DNA from: an uncultured Mucispirillum sp.
GTDB taxonomy: Bacteria > Chrysiogenota > Deferribacteres > Deferribacterales > Mucispirillaceae
Direction: 5' to 3'
Length of the DNA stretch: 5,075 nucleotides
Assembly (NCBI GenBank): GCA_945929285.1
Contig: CAMEOC010000111.1
Coordinates: 1 to 5,075 of the forward strand
The notes below the pieces were generated by a model. That model made no database searches. It had not been told where the DNA came from and saw only the letters and a program-made list of their open reading frames with translations. A program made the position numbers and the translations under genes. Shown piece after piece: positions 1-5,075 of this stretch. The stretch's first letter is position 1, and each line of letters starts with the position of its first letter.

Positions 1-664
1 AAAAGCATTAGAAAACCCAACAGATGAAACTCAAACTAAACCAATATGGGATTTATTAGCAGCATTAGACTCTTACATCCCAACTCCAGAGCGTTCTGTT
101 GACCAGCCATTCTTAATGCCAATAGAAGACGTATTCTCTATCTCTGGCCGTGGTACAGTTGTTACTGGTAGAGTTGAACGTGGTGTTATTAAAGTTGGTG
201 AAGAAGTTGAAATCGTTGGTATTCACGACACAACTAAAACAACAGTTACTGGTATTGAAATGTTCCGCAAACTTTTAGACCAAGGTGAAGCTGGTGATAA
301 CATCGGTGTGTTACTCCGTGGTACTAAAAAAGATGAAGTTGAGCGCGGTCAAGTATTAGCTAAACCAGGCTCTATTACTCCACACAAAAAATTCAAAGCT
401 GAAGCTTATATCTTAAATAAAGACGAAGGTGGCCGTCACACTCCATTCTTCGGTGGTTACCGTCCACAGTTCTACTTCAGAACTACAGACGTTACTGGTA
501 TTATCACTTTACAAGAAGGCACAGAAATGGTTATGCCTGGTGATAACATCAGCTGTGAAGTACAACTTATCCAACCTATCGCTATGGAAAAAGGTTTACG
601 CTTTGCTATCCGTGAAGGCGGTAGAACAGTTGGTGCAGGCGTTGTTACTGAAATCATTGAGTAA
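1..664 (+). CDS. tuf: Elongation factor Tu, 3' part (5' end outside window)
   Basis: EF-Tu is the cytoplasmic GTPase that carries aminoacyl-tRNA to the ribosomal A site. The frame is open from the left edge (first full codon at base 2) and gives about 220 residues ending in GVVTEIIE and TAA. This is a little over half of the usual ~395-400 residues. Visible are the end of the G domain ([14 protein letters not shown]), all of domain 2 ([38 protein letters not shown]) and domain 3 ([43 protein letters not shown]). The GTP-binding motifs lie upstream of the window. The ATG at 116 is an internal Met of domain 2, not a start. Codons are biased to C-ending or GGT/CGT forms (ATC, TAC, GAC, TTC), as expected for a very highly expressed gene. 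rpsJ follows after 18 nt, the typical str/S10 junction. The identification is certain; whether a second tuf copy exists cannot be told. Confidence 0.97.
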   Translation, partial: KALENPTDETQTKPIWDLLAALDSYIPTPERSVDQPFLMPIEDVFSISGRGTVVTGRVERGVIKVGEEVEIVGIHDTTKTTVTGIEMFRKLLDQGEAGDNIGVLLRGTKKDEVERGQVLAKPGSITPHKKFKAEAYILNKDEGGRHTPFFGGYRPQFYFRTTDVTGIITLQEGTEMVMPGDNISCEVQLIQPIAMEKGLRFAIREGGRTVGAGVVTEIIE

Positions 665-682
665 TCAGGCTGGTAGATTATA

Positions 683-991
683 ATGGAAAATCAAAAGATA
701 AGAATAAAACTTAAAGCTTTTGAACACAAAATTTTAGATAAAGTTGTTAAAGACATTGTAAATACAGCTAAAAGAACTGGCGCAAGGGTAGTGGGTCCTA
801 TACCACTGCCTACACGCATAGAAAAATTTTGTGTAACGCGTTCACCTCACGTAGATAAAAACTCTCGTGAGCAGTTTGAAATAAGGACTCATAAGCGTTT
901 AATAGATATTTTTGAGTATAACCCTCAAACAATTGATGCGCTTAAGAATCTTGAGCTATCTGCGGGCATAGACGTAGAGATTAAACTCTAA
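683..991 (+). CDS. rpsJ: 30S ribosomal protein S10 (NusE)
   Basis: S10 is a protein of the head of the small ribosomal subunit. In its free form, as NusE, it pairs with NusB in transcription antitermination and contacts NusG in transcription-translation coupling. The product is 102 residues, full length for the family (E. coli 103), and opens with the conserved [19 protein letters not shown]. The long loop and hallmark segment [12 protein letters not shown], then [20 protein letters not shown], sit at residues 38-71. Val57, a position linked elsewhere to tetracycline-class resistance, is the common wild-type residue. The ATG at 683 is supported by family length and only a weak ribosome site (AGG at 667-669 or GGT at 672-674), so translational coupling to tuf, 18 nt upstream, is plausible. 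rplC follows after 14 nt. Codon use is less optimised than in tuf. Nothing is broken or missing. Confidence 0.97.
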   Translation: MENQKIRIKLKAFEHKILDKVVKDIVNTAKRTGARVVGPIPLPTRIEKFCVTRSPHVDKNSREQFEIRTHKRLIDIFEYNPQTIDALKNLELSAGIDVEIKL

Positions 992-1005
992 TAAGGCAGG
1001 AATAA

Positions 1006-1644
1006 ATGGTAAAGGGAATTATCGGTAAAAAAATCGGGATGACTCAAATATTCTCTGAGAACGGGGCGGTTATTCCGGTTACGGTTGTACAAGCAGGACC
1101 ATGTGTAGTTGTACAGAAAAAAACCGTTGAATCTGATGGCTATAACGCTATACAAATCGGGTTCGAAGAGATACTCTCAGAAAAGAAAGTTAATAAACCA
1201 ATGGCTGGGCATTTCAAAAAAGCAGATGTTAAGCCAATGAAATATCTTCGTGAAGTTCGCGTTGATGCTATTGATGAATATAATGTTGGTCAAACACTTA
1301 ATAGCGAAATTTTCGCAGAAGGTGATTTAGTTGATATCCAAGGCGTAACAATAGGTAAAGGTTTCGCTGGTGGTATGAAACGCTGGAACTTCGCAGGTGG
1401 CCCTGGTGGTCACGGTTCAGGCTTTCACCGTAGACTTGGTTCTATTGGTATGAAAGAATGGCCTGCAGAAGTAAACAAAGGTAAAAAAATGGCTGGTCAC
1501 TTAGGTGTGGAAACTGTTACAACTCAAAGGTTAAAAGTTGTAAAAGTTATGCCTGAAAAAAATGTTATACTCGTTAAAGGCTCTATTCCAGGGCATAAAA
1601 ATGGTATAGTTTACATTAAGGCAACAGCTAAACCAAAAAGATAG
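1006..1644 (+). CDS. rplC: 50S ribosomal protein L3
   Basis: L3 is an early-assembly protein of the large subunit whose central loop reaches toward the peptidyl transferase centre. The product is 212 residues, normal for the family (E. coli 209), and looks intact. The N-terminus GIIGKKIGMTQIFSENG, the mid-region KPMAGHFKKA, the core KGFAGGMKRWNF (118-129), the GGHGSGFHRRLGSIG loop (134-148) and KGKKMAGHLG (158-167) are all L3 hallmarks. The start at 1006 has a good upstream purine site (AAGG at 993-996 or AGGA at 998-1001). By hand alignment, the loop residues equivalent to E. coli Gln148-Asn149-Gln150 are Met149-Lys150-Glu151. The glutamine methylated by PrmB in E. coli is therefore absent. 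L3 is normally followed within tens of bases by rplD (L4), but here it is the last recognisable gene of the unit. Confidence 0.97.
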   Translation: MVKGIIGKKIGMTQIFSENGAVIPVTVVQAGPCVVVQKKTVESDGYNAIQIGFEEILSEKKVNKPMAGHFKKADVKPMKYLREVRVDAIDEYNVGQTLNSEIFAEGDLVDIQGVTIGKGFAGGMKRWNFAGGPGGHGSGFHRRLGSIGMKEWPAEVNKGKKMAGHLGVETVTTQRLKVVKVMPEKNVILVKGSIPGHKNGIVYIKATAKPKR

Positions 1645-1724
1645 TTTATATAATAAGCTATTTTTTAAAGCCTCTTAAATGGGGCATGAAAAAAATTTTT
1701 AAAATTATTTAAAAATATAAAGTA

Positions 1725-1748
1725 TAAGCCCTGCATTTGCAGGGCTTA
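1725..1748. terminator. Likely transcription terminator hairpin after rplC, possibly bidirectional
   Basis: TAAGCCCTGCA (1725-1735) and TGCAGGGCTTA (1738-1748) are perfect 11-nt inverted arms separated by TT. In RNA this folds as about 10 bp with a 4-nt loop. It is by far the most GC-rich spot in the intergenic region, so it stands out from background. On the + strand the stem is followed by AGCTACTTTTAGG, a weak T tract (1754-1757). On the - strand it is followed by a better T-rich run (the complement of 1695-1724). It lies 80 nt past the rplC stop and between convergent operons, so it could end transcription from both sides. The weak T tract on the + side is the main doubt. Confidence 0.75.
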
Positions 1749-2143
1749 GCTACTTTTAGGCTCAATTTATAATCTTAATATTAGTAACTATTTATAATAG
1801 TTTTTTTATTTATAATTTTTAATATTCTTTTATATAAAATATACATCACTAATTTTTATAATATTATTACTTATCTTTTTAAATATTATGTTTTTAAAAA
1901 TTATAATTATTTATAAAGGATAATTTTATATTATAAAGTTTTCTTAATTTATTTCTTTTATTATTTTAGTAATAAATAACTATGTAATTTAAGTTATTAT
2001 AAATATAAAAATTTCAATATTTAATATATAATTTATAATATACTTTTAAAAAGAATATAATAATGCGTATTTATGTTTATTATTTAACACTTTTATTTAT
2101 TATATTTTATTTATAATTATATTTTTTATACTTTTATTATAAA

Positions 2144-2182
2144 ATTTAAAATGTATTATAAAAGCTATAATACATTTTAAAT
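2144..2182. repeat. Perfect 17-bp inverted repeat with 5-nt loop; possible terminator of the chemoreceptor operon
   Basis: ATTTAAAATGTATTATA (2144-2160) and its exact reverse complement (2166-2182) flank the loop AAAGC. The stem has only one G-C pair. On the - strand it lies about 107 nt past the stop of the complete chemoreceptor gene and is followed by TTTATAATAAAAG. It could therefore act as a weak, AU-only terminator or 3'-end-stabilising stem for that operon. On the + strand there is no T tract. In DNA of this base composition long AT palindromes are more likely by chance than usual, but 17 perfect pairs including the matched G-C remains unusual. Confidence 0.6.
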
Positions 2183-2235
2183 AGAGAATAATAATATTTG
2201 TATATTAAATTATTATCTTAAATAATATATGCAGG

Positions 2236-2250
2236 CTTTTATTATAAAAG
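2236..2250. repeat. Short palindrome sharing a 14-bp repeat with 2131-2144
   Basis: CTTTTAT-T-ATAAAAG is a 7-bp-arm palindrome (2236-2242 and 2244-2250). Its first 14 bases (CTTTTATTATAAAA) recur exactly at 2131-2144, abutting the large inverted repeat, and the core TATTATAAAA occurs a third time at 2154-2163. Its function is unknown. The composition makes chance recurrence plausible, so only the sequence identity itself is certain. Confidence 0.4.
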
Positions 2251-2288
2251 ATTGTAATATAAGCAAAAATTATAATATAGATATAATA

Positions 2289-4214
2289 TTATAATTTAAA
2301 CTGTTCTATCATATGCTGTAATTTTACAGATTTTTCCTGCAAGCTGTTTACAATATAAGCCACCTTATTTACCATTTCCTGGTTACTAGTAATATCATCT
2401 GCTATATTTAGTGCAGTTTCTGTAACAGGTTTTAATTTTTCCTGCTGATTATTTAGAATTTTAACAGTAGGTTCCATTTTAATATATACCTGATTTATGC
2501 CAGTTGCTGTAGTTTCAATATCATCAGTTGCTTCATTTAAGTTTTTAGTGCTGTATTGTATTACATTATTTGCATTACCCATTTGATTTGAAGCATTAAG
2601 GGTTTCATCCTGTAAAGAAGATATAATAGCCTCAATTTCGCCAGTTGCTTTTTGCGTTCTTTCTGCTAGTTTTCTAACTTCATCTGCCACCACAGCAAAG
2701 CCTTTACCAGCTTCTCCAGCCCTTGCAGCTTCAATGGCAGCATTTAAAGCAAGTAAATTAGTCTGGCCTGCAATATCATTAATAACAGATAAAATAACTC
2801 CAATATCATTTGAACTGGTAGAAAGTTTATCTATATTATATGAAAGGTTTTTTGAATTTGAATGTATTTCGCCCATATCTACTTTTATGCTTTGTAAACT
2901 TTCTATCATATATGATGTTTTTTCATTTATATTTGCAAGAGATGAAATATTTTCACTAATAATATTAGCTGTTTTTGTAAAAGTAGAAATAATATTTTCT
3001 ATATCATTTACCATTATATTTACTTGCCCTGCCTGCATTTCAAAATTAGAAGAAATCTGTTCCATACTGGCAGAAAGCTGTGTGCTGGCGGAAGATAAAT
3101 CTATACTTGATTCCTGCACATGAATCATAACATTATGAACAGTATATAAAAATTTATTCATATTATCAGCAATCATACCAAGCTCATCATTTGTTTCAAC
3201 TGGTATTTTAAAGGTTAAATCATTACTTGTGCCTGCTTGAGCAATAAGGCTGCTAAATACTTTTAAATTTTTCAATACAATATTTGTAATAAAGAAAATA
3301 ATAATACCTATGGCTAATGTAACTAAAATGCCTGTAATAATAGAGTAATAAATATATTTGCTGGCAACTGCAGTAGCTTCTTTAAATGGAAGATATACGC
3401 TTAATACAAAGTCTGTATTTTCAATATTAGTAACAGCTGCCATCATTTGAGTATTACCTTTATTAAAAATCATTACTTTTTTGCCATTATCTAAATAATT
3501 ATCAATATATGTTATAGAAGATATAACATTATTAATATCCTGGTTTATATCATCTTCATTAGGGCTTAATACTATACTATTATTACTATTATAAACAAAA
3601 TAAGTATCAGCCATAGAATATGTTCCCATAAAAGATTTAATGCTTTCTAATAAATTACTAACTTTTAAATCAATAGATATTACACCTTTTATATTGTTAT
3701 TAGTAACAATAGGTTTTGCAATAGTAATTTTTAAATGACCACTTTGCATATCTTTATATGGAGCTGTAACAGTAGTTTTATTATTATTAATTGCTTGAAT
3801 ATACCAATTTTGTTTTCTTATATCATAATCAAGAGTATATTTTGTACCGCTTAATTTATCATAAAATTTTTCACCAGTTTCAAAGCCAATTTTAAAACCT
3901 AATATATTATTATCTTTTTCCTTTAAATTATCTAACATATATAAATAATTTTGTGCATCCATTGGGGAGTTTATATTAAATACACTATCAAGTGAATTTA
4001 CCATATTATCATATTTATTAAGAAAACTATTAAGCCCAAGTTCTGCAATATTTTCATTAATTAAATAAAGCTTATCTATTGCAAGTTTTCCATAGCCTTT
4101 TTCAAGAGCTTTATTTAAAAAAACAGTAAGAAGTATAAAACAAAACACCATAGCTGTTAAAGATGTAAAAATAACTTTAAATCTAAGACTCTTATTATTA
4201 AATATATTTTTCAT
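2289..4214 (-). CDS. Methyl-accepting chemotaxis protein with dCACHE-type sensor and HAMP
   Basis: This is a transmembrane chemoreceptor that controls the CheA kinase through CheW. From the ATG at 4214 it has 641 residues. Residues ~13-33 form TM1 and ~40-282 an extracytoplasmic sensor that looks like dCACHE, with the characteristic YDIRKQNWY (130-138), PYKDMQSG (152-159) and GVISIDL (177-183) segments. TM2 spans ~287-314, a HAMP linker ~315-366 (ending [15 protein letters not shown]), and the rest is the signalling coiled coil. The hairpin tip (~471-520) reads [20 protein letters not shown], then [22 protein letters not shown]. About 140 residues follow the tip, which suggests the long 40-heptad class. 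Candidate methylation sites include SASMEQISS (~381-389). The C-terminus QFKL has no NWETF-type CheR tether. An ATG at 4226 would add MGIT, but 4214 is preferred because GGGGA lies just upstream of it. The gene sits 21 nt after another chemoreceptor gene on the same strand, so co-transcription is likely. The ligand is unknown. Confidence 0.93.
   Translation of the reverse strand: MKNIFNNKSLRFKVIFTSLTAMVFCFILLTVFLNKALEKGYGKLAIDKLYLINENIAELGLNSFLNKYDNMVNSLDSVFNINSPMDAQNYLYMLDNLKEKDNNILGFKIGFETGEKFYDKLSGTKYTLDYDIRKQNWYIQAINNNKTTVTAPYKDMQSGHLKITIAKPIVTNNNIKGVISIDLKVSNLLESIKSFMGTYSMADTYFVYNSNNSIVLSPNEDDINQDINNVISSITYIDNYLDNGKKVMIFNKGNTQMMAAVTNIENTDFVLSVYLPFKEATAVASKYIYYSIITGILVTLAIGIIIFFITNIVLKNLKVFSSLIAQAGTSNDLTFKIPVETNDELGMIADNMNKFLYTVHNVMIHVQESSIDLSSASTQLSASMEQISSNFEMQAGQVNIMVNDIENIISTFTKTANIISENISSLANINEKTSYMIESLQSIKVDMGEIHSNSKNLSYNIDKLSTSSNDIGVILSVINDIAGQTNLLALNAAIEAARAGEAGKGFAVVADEVRKLAERTQKATGEIEAIISSLQDETLNASNQMGNANNVIQYSTKNLNEATDDIETTATGINQVYIKMEPTVKILNNQQEKLKPVTETALNIADDITSNQEMVNKVAYIVNSLQEKSVKLQHMIEQFKL
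2671..2710. repeat. 40-bp direct repeat, copy 1, inside the downstream chemoreceptor gene
   Basis: These 40 bases are identical to 4618-4657 in the upstream chemoreceptor gene. On the - strand they encode [12 protein letters not shown] in the signalling tip. The protein motif is conserved across chemoreceptors, but every synonymous position is also identical here, which points to fairly recent duplication or gene conversion. Confidence 0.85.
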
Positions 4215-4219
4215 AGTTA

Positions 4220-4224
4220 TCCCC
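4220..4224 (-). promoter_or_regulatory. Ribosome binding site that favours the ATG at 4214
   Basis: On the - strand the sequence reads ATGGGGATAACTATGAAA. GGGGA (4224-4220) lies 5 nt before the second ATG (4214-4212), a good distance for pairing with the 16S rRNA tail using one G-U pair. The first ATG (4226-4224) is preceded only by TAATCAAAAAAT, which has no purine-rich G site. The GGGGA is thus better read as the ribosome site of an MKNIFNNK start than as codons 2-3 of a longer protein. Confidence 0.55.
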
Positions 4225-4235
4225 ATATTTTTTGA

Positions 4236-5075
4236 TTATAGTTTAAATTGTGATACTGCATGTTTTAGTTTTAAAACCCGTTCTTCCATACTTATTACAG
4301 TCTTATCTATTTCTTCAATAGCTCTATTACTTTCTTCTATACCCTGTAATATACTGTTTGAATTTTCAGTAATATTTTTTATTTGGCTTTGCTGGTTAAC
4401 TAAATCTTTAGCACTCGGGCTTATGCTTTGGTATAGCCCATTTATACCAGTGATTGTTTCATTAATCTCATTGGCTACTTTTTCAAGATTTTCAAGGCCT
4501 TTATTAACAGCACTAGATGCTTTACCCATTTCCTGGGAAGCAGAAACAGCTTCATTTTGTAAAGATAAAATTATTTTTTCTATTTCTTCTGTGGCACTTT
4601 TTGTTCTTTCTGCAAGATTTCTAACTTCATCTGCCACCACAGCAAAGCCTTTACCAGAATCTCCTGCTCTTGCTGCTTCAATAGAGGCATTTAATGCTAA
4701 AAGGTTTGTTTTTTTAGCTATATCATTAATAACATTTAAAATATTACCTATATCATGGGATTTACCAGCAAGGCTTTCAACATTTTCAGAAAGCATTGTG
4801 GTATTGCCTCGTATTTCCACCATATTATTGCTTACATTGCTAATTAATGTTTTTTCTTCGTTTGTTTTTCTAACAGATATTCCAAGCATTTTCATATTTT
4901 CTGTCATTACATCAACTATTTCAGCAGAAGATTCATTGGTTTCACCCATATTATCTACTATATTGTTAATATGGTTCATTTGATTTTTAAACATTGTAGA
5001 AAACTGTTGCATAGTAGATGTTAATTCAGAGCTTTGCTTTGAAACTTCATTGGTTAGTATATACACATGTGATAC
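4236..5075 (-). CDS. Methyl-accepting chemotaxis protein, C-terminal signalling domain (5' end outside window)
   Basis: The frame is open to the right edge, giving 279 residues of a chemoreceptor cytoplasmic domain that ends in SQFKL and TAA. No stop lies between the edge and the GTG at 5066, so that codon is internal. Aligned with the downstream paralogue, the visible part begins just after where HAMP would end. Membrane segments, sensor and HAMP should be upstream, unless this is a soluble receptor. The hairpin tip reads [20 protein letters not shown], then [22 protein letters not shown]. From the AARAGD motif to the end there are 140 residues, the same as in the neighbour, which implies the same length class and compatibility with the same array layer. 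Methylation-type sites are TSTMQQFST (near residues 19-27) and [11 protein letters not shown] (near 177-187). The C-terminus has no NWETF tether. It is the first of the two visible genes in the likely operon, and its promoter is not in the window. Confidence 0.93.
   Translation of the reverse strand, partial: VSHVYILTNEVSKQSSELTSTMQQFSTMFKNQMNHINNIVDNMGETNESSAEIVDVMTENMKMLGISVRKTNEEKTLISNVSNNMVEIRGNTTMLSENVESLAGKSHDIGNILNVINDIAKKTNLLALNASIEAARAGDSGKGFAVVADEVRNLAERTKSATEEIEKIILSLQNEAVSASQEMGKASSAVNKGLENLEKVANEINETITGINGLYQSISPSAKDLVNQQSQIKNITENSNSILQGIEESNRAIEEIDKTVISMEERVLKLKHAVSQFKL
4618..4657. repeat. 40-bp direct repeat, copy 2, inside the upstream chemoreceptor gene
   Basis: This is the partner of 2671-2710, identical over 40 bases and encoding the same tip residues. 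Identity breaks on both sides: the codon before GGT AAA differs (Ala in one gene, Ser in the other), and past the Arg the next codons are AAA and AAT. Confidence 0.85.

Larger units (their letters stand above)
1749..2288. other. Gene-free, extremely AT-rich spacer between convergent operons
   Basis: This 540-nt stretch holds no supportable gene. All six frames are full of stops, and no start with a ribosome site leads into more than a short run of codons. Counting by hand gives about 50 G or C in 528 bases (1761-2288), roughly 9-10% G+C, far below the flanking genes. It consists largely of TATAAT-, TTTATA- and AAATTT-like strings, so promoter-like boxes occur everywhere by chance and cannot be called. 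The features that stand out are a perfect 17-bp inverted repeat (2144-2182) and a 14-bp repeat (2131-2144 and 2236-2249). I see no tRNA, no riboswitch-like GC-rich fold and no clear DnaA-box cluster. It may be ordinary non-coding spacer, a decayed element, or the scar of the rearrangement that removed rplD from behind rplC. Confidence 0.8.

Noticed and set aside
116..664. A 182-residue protein starting at the ATG at 116
   Set aside because: The frame continues upstream to the window edge with typical EF-Tu sequence, so the ATG is an internal methionine of a truncated tuf.
1670..1685. Possible small hairpin GCCTC-TTAAAT-GGGGC just after rplC, followed by an A/T run
   Set aside because: Only 5 pairs including one G-U, and the following tract is A-rich before T-rich. 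The 1725-1748 stem is a far better terminator.
1686..1712. ATG AAA AAA ATT TTT micro-frame after a GGGG, resembling a gene start (MKKIFKII)
   Set aside because: It stops after 8 codons in low-complexity DNA, so there is no evidence of a real or broken gene.
1810..1906. 13-bp inverted repeat pair TTATAATTTTTAA (1810-1822) and TTAAAAATTATAA (1894-1906)
   Set aside because: Made only of A and T, in a region of about 90% A+T, with a 71-nt gap. Expected by chance.
1761..2288. AT-rich region as a replication origin
   Set aside because: No recognisable cluster of DnaA boxes (TTATCCACA-like) and no dnaA, dnaN or gidA neighbour. AT-richness alone is not enough.
2040..2288. Numerous TATAAT-like -10 boxes on both strands
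   Set aside because: In sequence of this composition they occur everywhere by chance. None is paired with a convincing -35 box and a gene start.
2734..3123. Open + strand frame opposite the chemoreceptor signalling domain
   Set aside because: It lies antisense to a strongly supported gene, has no family resemblance, and a similar open antisense frame occurs opposite the other chemoreceptor (4423-4983), as expected from shared codon bias.

Overview
The window looks like chromosomal DNA from a low-GC, motile bacterium. It holds the end of a ribosomal-protein/translation operon facing a pair of chemoreceptor genes. EF-Tu, S10 and L3 are all clearly bacterial. The EF-Tu style (an [16 protein letters not shown] segment before domain 2, then a proteobacteria-like domain 3), the AT-rich codons and the tandem chemoreceptors would fit Deferribacterota, for example a Mucispirillum-like gut bacterium. 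That placement comes from memory of family style, not from a search, and a low-GC spirochaete or deltaproteobacterium-like lineage is not excluded.

Layout: positions 1-1644 (+ strand) carry the 3' part of tuf (EF-Tu), complete rpsJ (S10/NusE) and complete rplC (L3), spaced by 18 and 14 nt as one transcription unit. This is the usual junction of the str and S10 operons, but rplD (L4) does not follow rplC. Instead there is a 644-nt intergenic region (1645-2288). It holds a GC-rich hairpin (1725-1748) that is the likely transcription terminator. After it come about 530 nt at only about 9-10% G+C, with no gene I can support, and a perfect 17-bp inverted repeat (2144-2182).

Positions 2289-5075 (- strand) carry two methyl-accepting chemotaxis proteins transcribed toward the ribosomal genes. 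The upstream one (4236-5075) is cut by the window edge, so only its cytoplasmic signalling domain is visible. The downstream one (2289-4214) is complete: TM1, an extracytoplasmic dCACHE-type sensor, TM2, HAMP and a signalling domain. The two are 21 nt apart (9 nt if an earlier ATG is used) and have equally long C-terminal arms after the hairpin tip. They also share a 40-bp identical stretch in the tip, so they are probably co-transcribed paralogues feeding the same CheA/CheW array.

I found no convincing previously undescribed system. The points most worth checking are the break in the S10 operon after rplC, the extremely AT-rich spacer with its inverted repeat, and the sensor domain, which keeps most of the amino-acid-binding motif of dCACHE receptors but has Gln where the carboxylate-binding Arg is expected.
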